Of a DNA stretch of 64,000 nt, positions 1 through 11,601 are shown one piece after another. A program made the position numbers and the translations under genes. The stretch is taken from positions 157,025 to 221,024 of the forward strand of contig JABYQU010000059.1 of assembly GCA_022264855.1 (NCBI GenBank), written 5' to 3'. Position 1 is the first letter of the stretch; each line of letters begins with the position of its first letter. Source of the stretch: Lenzites betulinus. Lineage: Eukaryota; Basidiomycota; Agaricomycetes; Polyporales; Polyporaceae. Under the pieces are notes generated by a model. It worked only from the letters and a program-made list of their open reading frames with translations, had not been told where the DNA came from and did no database searches.

Positions 1-8
1 AGTACTTG

Positions 9-404
9 TTAGTGCCGACTCCCTATAGGCACTATGTTGTGACTTGGACTGACTGGTATGACGACTTTTAGGTCGATGCTGATGTTTGCTGCCATGAACA
101 ACCGCTTCGCAGCAGTCGTACTGTCCTTGAAAGAGCGCAGAATGGCGCCACGATCGCCATCGCCATCGTCAGAGGGATTAGAGCACTCGGATTCGGATTC
201 AGACTCGGAGTGGGAGGTGTCGGAGTGGGAGTATGAACCAGAGAAGAGCGAAGACACAGACTTGGAATGTGCAGCATGTCCGCGGTCCCTGTGCTCATCC
301 TGGTGCGCTGCCGGTTGCACTGTGTCAAGCTCAGAGCTTATGAGTGCTAACAGTATGTCGGCCTGCTCCATCAACTCCACGGCTATGTCCGGGTCGCTGG
401 CCAT
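9..404 (-). CDS. Acidic, serine-rich hypothetical ORF
   Basis: Open frame of 131 codons starting at an ATG. The middle is low complexity, with alternating Ser and Glu and a run of acidic residues. The N-terminal 25 residues are helix-prone and hydrophobic. No family is recognised. It lies just downstream of the Ulp1-type protease ORF on the same strand, so it could be a 3' exon of that gene, but I could not find a convincing splice junction joining them. The other strand is also open across this stretch because of the simple sequence, so coding status is uncertain. Confidence 0.25.
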   Translation of the reverse strand: MASDPDIAVELMEQADILLALISSELDTVQPAAHQDEHRDRGHAAHSKSVSSLFSGSYSHSDTSHSESESESECSNPSDDGDGDRGAILRSFKDSTTAAKRLFMAANISIDLKVVIPVSPSHNIVPIGSRH

Positions 405-450
405 TCCATCAGCAACATGTACAAGTGCTTGCTGAGCCTAATAGCAAATA

Positions 451-1572
451 TTAGCGTTGACGGAGCAGCTGGATGGAGCAGCATAGGTGGGCACATACCG
501 GTATACGCTCCCAGGCTTCGACACATCTACTAAAGTATCGGGCGCGTGCCTTTCCAGGAGTGCAGGGCGACCATCTTGCAGCACTCGGGAGGATGCGGCG
601 CTCGATTGCATTGACGGTTGCAATCCCACAGGACGAAGCATCTAGCTGAAGACCTGTCTCCAGTGCAGTAAGATTCACGGTCCATGTACGCCCAGGAAGA
701 ACACGGTTCAGCCAGCTTCGGAGGTCACAGAGAAGAGGCGGGATGTGAGTGCGCGACACGGCAGGCTTCGAGTCTCCAAGACTGATTATGTCCTGTGCAG
801 TATCGACCTCGACAGGGATCCAGTGCATGTTGTTGATGTTGCATGGGATGAGAAGGCGTGTGACAGAGCCCGAAGTAAGTCTTTCTTCATAGTAGCGAGC
901 CACGCCAGACTGCTGATTTGTGAGGCAGGTGCGGAGGTGCGGGGTTGCGATGAGAGTGGTCTTGTGCACAGCCTCTGCTTCGAAGTCCATGCGGAAGACA
1001 TCCGCCAGACAGTCAAGAACCTCGTCGTCCAGCCACCTATCTGAGATGAGATGTTGTGCAAGATGGGAGATACTGACCATCCCGTGCTGCAAAGACGGGC
1101 AACCCGCCGCCCACGGTGCGCTATGGATGCACTCCTTCGATGTCCGGTGCAGCTCATTGGTCCAATGCTCTGCCTTAGCCGTTCGCTCAATCCACGCCAG
1201 CCTCTCGCGCCAGAACTGCTGGCCCCGAAGCATCTCGTCTGCCCCCTTCCAGAGAGGGATGATCCACAATGGGAGGTAGCTGTACTCGCTTGTAGGGTGC
1301 TGTACTGAACGGGGGCTTTCTGTTTTCGAACTGTTGGATGTGCGTAGGAGTGGTTCCAAGGCCCGGCAGATATTGGAGGATGGGAGGAGCAGCCCGTGCA
1401 CAGGCACCTCGGCGACAGTTGGTTCCTTTGGAGACAGCCATTCCGAGGGCGGTAGCGAGAACTTGCGACTTCCTGGCCGATGAGCAATATGTGGCCACTG
1501 CAGTAGATCAGCTACAGGAAGATCTGGCGGCAGACAGTATGCCTTGAGAAGCGAGGATGGTGCCGAAGACAT
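451..1572 (-). CDS. Ulp1/C48-type cysteine protease (SUMO protease fold)
   Basis: ORF of 373 codons. The C-terminal half has the C48 (Ulp1/SENP) peptidase signature: a DRWLDDEVLD segment near residue 178 that resembles the substrate-groove start, a catalytic His in MHW (about residue 250), an Asp in LGDS (about 267), and the nucleophile Cys in SSCG (about 315), with the usual spacing between them. C48 enzymes cleave ubiquitin-like modifiers. In Agaricomycetes such stand-alone proteases are often carried in or next to DNA transposons, and the transposon-like surroundings here fit that. The N-terminal 170 residues are not recognised. Residues after about 325 look unlike the family, so an unseen 3' intron or degraded end is possible. 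No other domain was seen. Confidence 0.7.
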   Translation of the reverse strand: MSSAPSSLLKAYCLPPDLPVADLLQWPHIAHRPGSRKFSLPPSEWLSPKEPTVAEVPVHGLLLPSSNICRALEPLLRTSNSSKTESPRSVQHPTSEYSYLPLWIIPLWKGADEMLRGQQFWRERLAWIERTAKAEHWTNELHRTSKECIHSAPWAAGCPSLQHGMVSISHLAQHLISDRWLDDEVLDCLADVFRMDFEAEAVHKTTLIATPHLRTCLTNQQSGVARYYEERLTSGSVTRLLIPCNINNMHWIPVEVDTAQDIISLGDSKPAVSRTHIPPLLCDLRSWLNRVLPGRTWTVNLTALETGLQLDASSCGIATVNAIERRILPSAARWSPCTPGKARARYFSRCVEAWERIPVCAHLCCSIQLLRQR

Positions 1573-3510
1573 AGATGAGGGGAGACTTAAAGATTCAGCA
1601 ACTCAGACTGTATGTCTATTCGGTGACTATGCTGATACAAGAAGTTTTTAGTTACCTGATTAGTTCTATTACAGTCCGAGGTATTAGGTCTGGACATACA
1701 CTACAGTAAAAGTCTAATAGCGGTCAGTACTCGGGAGAGTTAGTAACGTAACCAATCTAGACGCTGAGGCGTCCAGTAGACATGCTTCAAAATGGAACCT
1801 CCGGCAATCCGGGTCGCCTCCGCCGGTCCCCATGATGGCGACAAGATTCCGGTTTTTGGGGGTCAATGAGATGAGACTTGCCCCGATGAGCAACCATTTC
1901 GGGGTTTCTCAGGACGTTACTTTGGCCTCTACGACCCCCAAATTCGGGGGAATTGACCTAAATTTCCTATAAGTTCCGGGCCCTTCGGGCCCATTTTCGG
2001 GGATTCCGGCATATGGGCGTTTGGTGTATTGGCCTGGGTCCTGCCTGCCCCCACTGAGGGACGTGTGTCCCGACCTCAGCGCCTCCTGGCGTCGCCATGG
2101 CTTGCAGGCACATCGCCTGCCGTCGCCCCCACATGGAGGCGCCCTCCTCCTGCGCTCACAGTCGATGCCGCCGCCCGGGGGCAAGCCGAACGTGCACAAG
2201 GGTGTTCCCCGCCGTCCCCGCCATGCGCATGCACGTCCCCGTGCTCCCGCTGCTCGCTAGTACACCCCCGCGGCGCCTCGCGCTTGTAGACGCACCGGCC
2301 CTCGTCCAGCCGCGCCTGCACTTGCGCATACGCCGCCTATTGCGAGCTGGCCGCGCCGCCGCCCGCGTCCATGACGCTGCTCTTGGGAGCTCCAAGGTGC
2401 GCCCACTGGCGGCGTGCACTCCGCACACGCGGTGGGTGCACATAGGTGCGCGATTGAAACGCGCGCTGCGCGGGCTGCGTTTGGGGGCTCGGGGGCTCGT
2501 CCCGAATGGCCGTCGTTCGTTTGCGGGTATGTGCATTCCTTGACGCCCTGTTATTCTCGGAGCGCGCCATCGCGTCCCCACCGCTCACGCTGTCCTGCTA
2601 GTGCCCCGTCGCTCCGATGCGCCTGCAACGCCGCGCGCCCTCCCGCGACTGTCCCGTTCTCGTGATCGCTGTCGTGGCCGGCCGTGAGCTGCGAAGGGCG
2701 CGCTGAAGTTGAAGCTTCCCCCACTGGTGGATACCAAGGAGGCGCAGTACAAGCAAAGGGCGGCGACTCCGCGGTGTCTGACGGCAGGGGACAGCACACC
2801 CACACGCCTGCGTGTTCACTCGGCGTCGCCGTCGGCTCGTCCGTCCTCTTGTTTCACCTATACCGCCCGCCTTGCGCTGTCAATGCTTCGCGCCAACGCC
2901 GCCCGCTTCCCGGCTCGCGGTAGGGGCACTGGCCCCACACAGGCGACCCGAGTCGTCGCAGTATTGCGACGCGGCGCCGCGGCGTGGCGCCGTCGGGTGC
3001 CCTGCCCGCTCGCTGTCTGTGCGAGTCGCCCGCAACTTGGCCGTAGTGCACCCGCGGAGGACGCGCAGCGATGCACTGGCACTCGCGCACACTTGCGTTG
3101 AAGGGAACGACTCCGACGAGTGCAATTAGTTGTCATTCAATCACGAAATGTGTGTACACGGCTCGTCTACTCCGATATACATTTGCGCGTGTGTGCATCT
3201 ATGTCGGCCTCGTATCGGGAACGGCGGCCACGCGTGCGCGAACGCAGACCACGCATTGCACGTCGCCGCGCGTCGGGGGTGTGTCGGGGCCAGACCACCG
3301 TACACAGGCCACCCACTTCACACCGGAAATGTGCGCGCCGCCGTCCCCGACGGTCATTGTATACTCGGCAACCTCTCGCGACGTCGTCCGTCCCGGTGCC
3401 GACTTGAAACAGCTCAGATCGCGTTGAAAGTCGGCGCGATGGCAGAGTACGCCCGTGAGCGTGTGCGTCCCGAGTTTCGCGGCGGCGCGATGTCGAGGCG
3501 CGAAGCGCGT
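1573..3510. other. Gene-poor GC-rich stretch
   Basis: No convincing gene. Many ORFs open simultaneously on both strands because the DNA is GC-rich. Around 1790-2030 there is a distinct segment rich in GGGGxTT/CCGGG words, with a short palindrome near 1980-1993 (gggcccttcgggccc), which resembles a truncated dispersed repeat. I see nothing else that can be named. Confidence 0.4.
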
Positions 3511-3519
3511 TTGGGTGGA

Positions 3520-4960
3520 TGTGCACCCGGAGGTCCGAGCTGCCATGTGACGCACTCGTTTTCGCTCAGATCGCGGCGCGCGTCGGAGGGTGCTTGCGGC
3601 ATGTCTATGTGAGTGTACGTCTTGAGTTGCGCAGCGATCCAACGAGCGGCCGAGGCGCGACGGCGGTTTCGGTGCCCAGGTGCCAGCCAAGAGGTCCCGC
3701 CACATCGCACATATTGAATCTGCTCGGATCACGGCGGGCCTTGGAGGGTAGTTGCGGTATGTCTATGCGAGTGTGCGCCTTGAGTTGCGCGGCAGTACGC
3801 GGCGCCGTCGAGGCGCGACGGCCGTTTCGGTGTTTGTGTGCCCGAAGATGCACGAACATGGCACATTTCCATTTCTGCTCGGAACGCCCCGAAGCTCGGC
3901 GAGCGCGGAGAATACATGCAGACGGGAGTGCGTACCAGACGGCGTTGCGAACAGACGTCGGGCCGAGTCGCGGTTGGCAAATTTCTGCGCGCACTCACTG
4001 GCCTGACACCTTGGGCTCGTCAAATGGTCAGATTCGTTTTTGCTCGGATCGACCTGAAACGCGGGGAGCACACACCTTTCGTTCGGGCGAGACGACACGC
4101 GAAGTTACGCGACGTGCCGATACGGGCTCGGCGAGGGGCGAGCGTCCTTCTTGGGATGGTGCACATGTGCACATGAAATGTCGCCAAAGTGAGCGGAACC
4201 TTTTTTGCTCGGATCTGGCTGGAACGCCGTGAGCATGCTGCGTTCGTTCACGCGAGACGACGTACAGAGTTGCGCGACGTACGAACAAAGGCTCGACGAG
4301 GGGCCAGCAGTTCTTTCCAGAAAATGCGAATGTGCCCATGAAACCGCCTCGAAGTGGCCGGATATTTTTTGCTCGGATCGGCTTGGAATGCTGTGAGCAC
4401 GTAGCTTTCGTTCAGTAGAGACGGCGTACCAAGTTGCAGGGCCGTCGGATGAGGGCCGAACTCGGGGCAAGCAGTCTTCTCCACATAATTTTGCCCATGT
4501 GCTCATGAAACTTCGCCAAAGTGGTCGGATATTGTTTGCTCGGATCTGTCTGGCACGACGTGAGCGCGTAGTGTTCGTTCAGGCGAGATGACGTACGAAG
4601 TTGCAGCGCCATTGGATGCGCGCTGAATGTGGGGCAAACGGTCTTCTCCAGATAGTGCCGATGTGCCAATGAAACTTCGCCAAAGTGAGCAGACAATATT
4701 TGCTCAGATCTGTCTGTAACTCCGTGAACATCTAGCGTTCGTTCAGGCGAGACGGCGTACAAGTTTGCGCGACGTACGGACATGGACTCGACGAGGGCTG
4801 GGCGGTTCTTTCCGGACAATGCTGCCAATGTGCCCATGAGACCACATCGAAGTGGTCGGATTTTGTTTTTGCTCGGATCTGTCTGGAAGGGTGTTAGTAT
4901 CTAGCGTTCGTTCAGGCGAGATGACGTATGAAGTTGCGCGGCCGTCGGATGCAGAACGAA
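3520..4960. repeat. Tandem repeat, ~165-bp unit, about 8-9 degenerate copies
   Basis: The landmark tttgctcggatc (or close variants) recurs near 3563, 3720, 3886, 4036, 4205, 4368, 4533, 4699 and 4865, giving spacings of about 150-169 bp and mostly 163-166 bp. Each later unit also carries a 'gtgagcac..tagcgttcgttcaggcgaga' type segment followed by a gacgtacgaagttgcgcg-like segment. The 3'-most copies are the most alike and the 5' copies have drifted. Because 165 is divisible by three, minus-strand ORFs run through several units and repeat the residues RSEQK. I treat those ORFs as by-products of the repeat and not as genes. Confidence 0.8.
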
Positions 4961-5115
4961 CGCAGAATGGACGATATTCTTGGGATATCCTCGAACACCG
5001 GCCATGCATGATGCCCGGAGGAGCGGCGTCGAATGCGCTTGGCGCACTGGCTCGGGACGCGCACTCGGGGTGTGGTAGTGCGCGGAAGAAGCGAGCGTGG
5101 TTGGCGGTGAGGTGA

Positions 5116-6270
5116 TCGGCGAGTAATATCGATTCCATGCTTGTGTTCACTGCAGGCCATCGGCAGTCATCCATGATGGCGCCGCGGCGGGGCGCCCAGA
5201 CGTTACCGCAGATATGTTTGTCGAGCGACGATGGCCCCACCCGCGTGTAAGTACGCATCTACACGGAGAGGTTTCATTTGCCTGACCGCGCCGGGCTCGA
5301 GGGCTTTCGAACGAGGCGTCGACCTATAGAACTGGAGTGAAGAAACAATAGTTTTCATGTCGGCGCCCCGGAAATTCGACAGGCGACTTTGATTACATAC
5401 CACCGAAGTCGCGGGCGTGTGCTAACCCGGCGCCGCACCAGTAATTCACTCGCGCGGAATGGCGCCGTTCACCGAAGGGCCCAAAGTTGAACGATCGACC
5501 CTGAGTCGGAGCGAGCCTGCGCCCGTGAGATGCGCACCCGTTGTGCGACGGCAGTGCGATATGCAAGGGTGGCGATCCGGGTACCAGACACGCGGGCTTG
5601 AGGGATGTCCTGTCGGACCTGTCCAGGCTTCTGAAGACGGCAGAAAGCGTGGCGGCCCTGGTCCGTGTTTCGATCGCTCCATTGGTAGACTACTTTGAGT
5701 ACGGCTGTAAGCAGACTAACATAGACGAGAGTGTTAAAGTTTTGCGTACGGCGTGCTTCGCGATATTTGCTCTGCCTCCTGTCGAACACGGCGGCAATCT
5801 CGTCGCGGTTGTAGACAGATGCACCCCGGTGACGGACTGACGGCTACATGAAACTACTAGTGATGCGAAAGGGATTGCAGCGTGCCATGACGCCTCTGAG
5901 TCCGGTCACATTGAGAGCAACTGTGCAGATGATTTGTTTGTATACACTGCAGCATGCGGGAGGAGGTAACGCCTCTGCCTGAGCTCGCTGTTATAATCTA
6001 AGCACAAGGCATGAGTGTTCTCTCCTGTCGACCCTACCTGCGCCATCTCTGCGTCATGATCCCTGGACTTGCCTTTGTCGACGAGACCGCGCTGCAGTCG
6101 CGCAAGCGGAAACAGGGTCCTGCTCTTGGGTGCGACCGCGACCGTTCGCGGGCCGATCTGCGAACAGTGTTTGACGGCGAAGTCTGTGAGTGATGCTCGT
6201 ACAGTCAGAGTCGCCGTGGGAGAACTGACCGGGGCGCTGCTGTAGCCACGCGCTCTGGGGGAAGGTGTAC
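5116..6270. other. No gene recognised
   Basis: Short ORFs only, with no recognisable protein motifs or splice-consistent chains. Part of this interval may hold decayed 5' exons of the gene whose last exon starts near 6278, but I could not identify them. Confidence 0.3.
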
Positions 6271-6277
6271 GGGTATG

Positions 6278-6976
6278 CAGTACGACCTCGACGGCTATGT
6301 GCAGAAGATCGTCATTGGCTGCAAGCTGAAGCTCGTGGGCTGGCCGGAGGGCGTACCTTTCGGAAACCTGAGCAACATTGGTGGCGGGATGTGGGCGCTC
6401 CGTGAGCTGCAGCGTCTCTGGTACTTGCCGGAGGAGTCGGCGTTCCGGCTCAGGTTCGAGGACGCGTCGGAGGAGGATGTTGCAGCCGCGAAGCTGGACC
6501 CGATGAGCGCCCACCCTCACCCGACCAAACGGGGGATCACGCCGAAGCGCAAGGCGGTGAGGCGTGCGGAGGACCCGCCTCCCGCTGTTGTCAAGGCTCT
6601 TGTATTCCACCCTCTCACGCTCGACTTCCTTGGGACACACGCGACATCGACAGAGCCCGGGGCTGGGGATGCGCCCGTGGACGGCAGCACGCGCGACCCG
6701 CAGCAGCGGAGGGACAACAAGAGGCGGCGGGTGTGGGCGAGCAAGCCGAATCCGCACCGCAAGCGGCTCCCGAAACGGGGAGTGCTGAGCATGCGCTCGG
6801 TGATCCCTGGCTTGTCGCACGCGGGGAGCTCGAGCGGTGGAGGGCGGGCGGCGAAGCGTGCGCGGGAGGACTACGCGGTGGACGACCGACTGGAGGATAT
6901 CGAGTGGTCGTCAGAGGTGGAGATGGTGGCGTCGGAGGCGGACGAGATTGAGTCTGCGTCGGGCGACTGGGACTAG
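6278..6976 (+). pseudogene. 3' exon of a transposon-associated 'GWP' protein
   Basis: The reading frame most likely begins at a splice acceptor (cag at about 6275-6277) and not at the ATG inside it. The first 60 residues (YDLDGYVQKI...LVGWPEGVPFGNLSNIG) match, by eye, the pattern of an Agaricomycete family that is common around DNA transposons and that is also present in the last exon of the 718-aa gene at 31-33.5 kb in this window: Tyr-rich start, hydrophobic-GWP-x-x-x-PF, then an 'EL..L' helix. The rest is basic and low complexity, with Lys/Arg clusters and a C-terminal acidic tail. No upstream exons of the family were found, so it is probably a fragment. Function is unknown. Confidence 0.45.
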
Positions 6977-7381
6977 TGCGAGGCGAGGCGAAGCGGCGTG
7001 GATTGGCTCATAATACTACAATGTCGTAATCAGGTCACTATTCATCTCGTGTTACCTTCTGGCGTACGGGACGCGCGGACGGCGGAGCGAATGCGGGCGA
7101 ACGGCAAGGAGGAGGAGGCGAAGATGCGTTTCGCAGCTGCAGTACGGTGGGCGCCTTTCCTAATACAGCCGTTGCCTAAGATCGCACGCGCACAAGTTTC
7201 GCCGGGCGGTGGCTCTCTCGTCGTGCACCCATCCATGTACTACCAACTCCCGACGGCGGCGGACAATCCAACAGAGACATACTGACAGTGAAATTTCTGT
7301 GTGCTCAATTCTCTTGCACAGTGCTCGGGCACAGGTTTATTATCAGTCTACTAGTACGAGTCACCAGCTGTGGTACCCATA

Positions 7382-9896
7382 ATGTATTACGAACCGTTCA
7401 TGCGCCTGCGCCGCATTACATTATAAACTGTTCCGGTTCGTAATGTATTATGAGCAGCCGGGGGCGCCAGCGCTGCCCTCCGGGACCTGCCTAATATGGT
7501 AGGCAGGCCCGGGGGACAGTGCTAGCGCCCCGGGGGCCTCTAATCTCTTATCTCTCAATAGATAATGTGTTATCTCATCTCCCCGGGGCCTTCCCGCGTG
7601 CGCCTGTGCCTCCCTCGCAGCCACATCCCGATTAGGCAGGTCTGCCTCAGCCAGCCACCCTCCCTGCTTGCTCCCCCTCTACCTCGCTCAATTCTCGTCC
7701 GATTCGCTTCAAAAATAGCGCATCTTACTCGGATGTAATCACGCTACAATCGCACGCAAACGGAATGGGAATCAGGTAAGTACTAACCGTGCCACAGGAG
7801 ATACAGTAAAAGGGCAGAAGAGGTGACAAAGAACGGGCGACATCTCGTCCGTTCTTTGTCGCCTCGGCGCGCAAAGTACGTTCCCATAACGAGGGAATCC
7901 AGCGCGTTCGAACGAGACGTCATGCGCGCGAATCGGCCGACGGACGGTGGAGCTGCGCTCCGCCCACCCCGGGGGGAGTGCAGCTCCTCCTCCTGTGCTT
8001 GTATCTCATTCGTTTTGGCTCGCATTTGCTCTATAAAGTCACTAATACATTCTATGTTATAGCTACAACATTGTACGAGCAAATTACGGCGGAGAAACAC
8101 GTCCAGGAGGGTGGGTAGTAGTCCAACTACTACCCACCTTCCTCGACGCATATATCTGTCATTTATGCGCGTATCGCCGCGCAAAAGGCACCGCCAGAAA
8201 GCGGCGCAACACAGCGTTCTGACGGTGCCCTTTGCGCGTCGATACGACGGCACAAACCGTCGCAATACGATATTCTGTGTTCCATGCAGTGTAATCACAT
8301 GTTTCAGCGATAGATTCATGTGCAAGTCTTCAAATAACATTCTTTTTCTTTCACTTATTAGTGTATGCCATCGCTATGCGTACACCGGAGTGTAGAACAA
8401 TCAGAGCCCGTTCCAATGTGTAATCTACTTATCTATGACCAGAATGTACACCCTTGCTGTGCACGATCCGCGCGACCGATTATCATAAAAACGGGCACGA
8501 TTACTACCCCATGGAGTCGCTATATCTATACAAATTTACAAGAGGAACGGACGAGAACGGACGGATATATTGCATTATTACTGTAGACATGCAGGTAGCC
8601 GCCCACCGTCTTAAGACGGTCTCGGGCGGCTTCAGCAAGTCTGTATGTACAGCACAATATATACAAACCCTGTAGCACACTTTGTAGAGCAGTAATTCGA
8701 GTTCTTCACCGATTTTCACGTTCTTGGGCTCGTCGGAAAGCTGTATGCAAGTGCTATCTATCCATACACGTTATGGATATATCTGTGCCTTCAGTAGCTA
8801 TGTATCAGCTAACTTAGTATGCAGCAGTCGCAGTTTTCGAGTTTTTAATTACTTCCTGTGTTTGTTGAGGACAGATGGATCTATATTGTTATATAGGAGG
8901 TATATATAGTACATTCAATGTGAGGTAACATGTATTTAGTGCTCCAGAGTACCTGTGAAGAGATGGAAGGGGGATGAGCAGCTGTGGGGGAGGGAGGAGG
9001 AGCAGATATGGATAGCGACGCGCAATGTGGTCGTATCGCCGCGCAAAAGGTACCGACAGAAAGCTGCATTCAGCCGCTTTCTGGCGGTGTCTTTTTCGCA
9101 GCGATATGCCCAGAAACCGCAGCGCTATGCGTCGAGGAAGGTGGGTAGTAGTGGGACTACTACCCACCCTCCTCGACGTGTCTTTGGGCTGTAGTTCGTT
9201 CAGAGGAGGTTGTGCCTGTGCAGTAGAGTGTATTAGTAAATGAATAAAGCAAATGCGAGCCAAAACGAATGAGATACAAGCACAGGAGGAGGAGCTGCAC
9301 TCCCCCGGGGTGGGCGGAGCGCAGCTCCACCGTCCGTCGGCCGATTCGCGCGCATGACGTCTCGTTCGAACGCGCTGGATTCCCTCGTTATGGGAACGTA
9401 CTTTGCGCGCCGAGGCGACAAAGAACGGACGAGATGTCGCCCGTTCTTTGTCGCCTCTTCTGCCCTTTTACTGTATCTCCTGTGGCACGGTTAGTACTTA
9501 CCTGATTCCCATTCCGTTTGCGTGCGATTGTAGCGTGATTACATCCGAGTAAGATGCGCTATTTTTGAAGCGAATCGGACGAGAATTGAGCGAGGTAGAG
9601 GGGGAGCAAGCAGGGAGGGTGGCTGGCTGAGGCAGACCTGCCTAATCGGGATGTGGCTGCGAGGGAGGCACAGGCGCACGCGGGAAGGCCCCGGGGAGAT
9701 GAGATAACACATTATCTATTGAGAGATAAGAGATTAGAGGCCCCCGGGGGCGCTAGCACTGTCCCCCGGGCCTGCCTACCATATTAGGCAGGTCCCGGAG
9801 GGCAGCGCTGGCGCCCCCGGCTGCTCATAATACATTACGAACCGGAACAGTTTATAATGTAATGCGGCGCAGGCGCATGAACGGTTTGTAATACAT
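7382..9896. mobile_element. Fold-back element with ~650-bp inverted arms
   Basis: The sequence 7382-8030 is the reverse complement of 9248-9896, almost perfectly (one mismatch near the tip, one single-base indel in a C run near 7520). Weaker inverted similarity continues inward to about 8280 and 9010, including a shared hairpin (ggtgggtagtagt..actactacccacc at about 8110-8143, mirrored near 9140-9170). The tips read atgtattacgaaccgtt and are each flanked by TA (7380-7381 and 9897-9898), which is compatible with a TA target duplication. Each arm has its own nested hairpins. The ~700-1200 bp centre has no transposase-like ORF, so the element appears non-autonomous. Confidence 0.75.
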
Positions 9897-9898
9897 TA

Positions 9899-10957
9899 GA
9901 ACTACAACAGGGGCTGTACGAGTTACATCGGCGGGGTGATCCAAGACGGCGTAAGGATGCCTACGCAGCAGGACTGTATTCAGGGGATGGTTTGGATATA
10001 TCCAAGATAATCCGTGCATCCGTGGGAAAGACATCCGCGGATGCTTGTATCCGTCCACATCCGTTCCCACGGCTCTGGAGGTGACATGACATCAGCAATG
10101 CAAGTCATTAGTAAAAGTCACGGCAGCATAGCCGCGGTGAGAGGCCCGCCGACAAGTCGATACTTGTTAACATGAATTGCGGCAAATGAACATTAGAGAG
10201 TAGTAATAGTGACTCCCAGTGATGCCAGAAGCATGGTGTTAGGGATCTCGGACAGGCCGCGAGGAAACTGGACTGATAATCGCTGTGCTCTCAACATTAT
10301 AGTACTTACCATGGCCCGAGCCGCACACACCCCTGCGCCGACAAGCGTCTTCACACAGAAATTTTTGCGAGGACATCGTCTCTTGATTCCAGATAACATA
10401 AAATGGCCTTCGGAGAGCTTGTGTGCCTCAGGGATGGTCGAAGCTCTTGCAACCCAAGGGGAGATTGAGGACGAGCGCGCTCCCCCTGCAACGGCGGTCG
10501 ACCGTCTTGTGGTAATGAGCACAACACAGTGCTTGCAGAATAAACTCGATTACCTCAGTTGAATAAACAAGAACGGCACAAGCGCAGTAAACCGCGAGTT
10601 TGGGCCTGACTGCTCGACTACAGACATCCCGGAAACCGGAAACCATATGTATGTACTCATGTATATATATCGAAGACTTGAGACGGATGCGACTGACCCA
10701 CTTGTAGGTTCATGTGCATACTGAGGATCTCAGCATTCCCCTCGCCAAGCTCCACATTTGGTGCCTTTGACGGCTCAAACATACCTGTTTGCAAGCGGTC
10801 CCCTGAAGAAGGTTCACTCGGCTTTGTCTCGAGTCAGCTGGACTATCGCGAGGAGCTCGGTAGTGCCGGGAACTTTAGGGGGACCCATAGGTGCTGAAAA
10901 TGCCGCTTCAGGCTGCTTTAATTAATGCAAAGCCCTTCTACAAGAGGAAGTCAGACT
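9899..10957. other. Intergenic; contains a MITE-like fragment at ~9975-10075
   Basis: No gene was supported. Near 9975-10075 there is a run of ATCCG/GGAT words (ggatggtttggatatatcc..., catccgcggatgc). It resembles, in opposite orientation, a segment at 22440-22615 that ends in cccctgactgta. The remaining ORFs in 10193-10646 overlap on both strands and show no recognisable motif. Confidence 0.35.
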
Positions 10958-10962
10958 CGGAT

Positions 10963-11258
10963 TGTAAGAATGACGGGGTAGGTGCCTTACTGGGCTCCTA
11001 TCCCTTGGGTACTCTGGTCCGGGCTCGTATTTGGGCTCGGCGTACTCGTAGGGATGGTGGAGGGTAGTAAGGACTTACCCTCCACCAGGCGCCCGAGTTC
11101 CGAATACTCGGGACACCGTACGCGGTGGCATTACATACATGCGGCTATCCGCGCGCTAATATGCGCGCGTGTACGTATGGTCCGATTCCGTATATTTTAG
11201 TTGTGCGTTTCGCACAACTAAAGGATCCTGTAGGAGCGCAGGATACGCGCTCCTTACA
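10963..11258 (-). repeat. 3' LTR of the chromovirus (296 bp)
   Basis: Starts tgtaag and ends cttaca, forming the usual short inverted termini TG...CA. By eye it is identical to the copy at 21901-22196. It contains three strong hairpins: a gatggtggagggtagtaag / cttaccctccacc pair near 11050-11090, a ttagttgtgcg / cgcacaactaa pair near 11199-11222, and a shorter ctcgg-type one near 11097-11120. Confidence 0.93.
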
Positions 11259-11271
11259 CTCTCCCCCACTA
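11259..11271 (-). promoter_or_regulatory. Polypurine tract next to the 3' LTR
   Basis: Read on the coding strand, the bases immediately before the 3' LTR are agtgggggagag, a purine-rich tract abutting the LTR start. This is the position and composition expected for plus-strand DNA priming in LTR retrotransposons, and it confirms the minus-strand orientation. Confidence 0.75.
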
Positions 11272-11601
11272 GACCTGATCCCAGGTCTACAGATGTATAG
11301 TAAAGAATATAAATAGTATATATTTTTTGAGGGCCACAAATAGCAGTGGCCATTACGCCTATGATACACAGAAGTCGTCGTGGCGTCCGACGGTTCATGG
11401 TAGGGGTCACCGATAGGTGACCCTGCGTCTGGGTGTACGAACCGTGCTCGACGAGGCTGACGGTAAGAGGCGGCATGCCCGATAATATACTCGTCCACCA
11501 ATTTCGGTGGGGTTATGATTGTTGATTAGCCAATAGTAGTCGACGCAGGTGGGGCAGGCACCTGCGCGGTGATAGTATCATGGGCGGTGAACCACATAGG
11601 T

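Noticed and set aside
4028..4837. Overlapping minus-strand ORFs of 100-140 codons
   Set aside because: They run through the 165-bp tandem repeat, whose length is divisible by three, and repeat the same residues. They are explained by the repeat.
3520..4960. CRISPR-like array
   Set aside because: The repeats are long, degenerate and directly adjacent with no unique spacers, and the genome is fungal.
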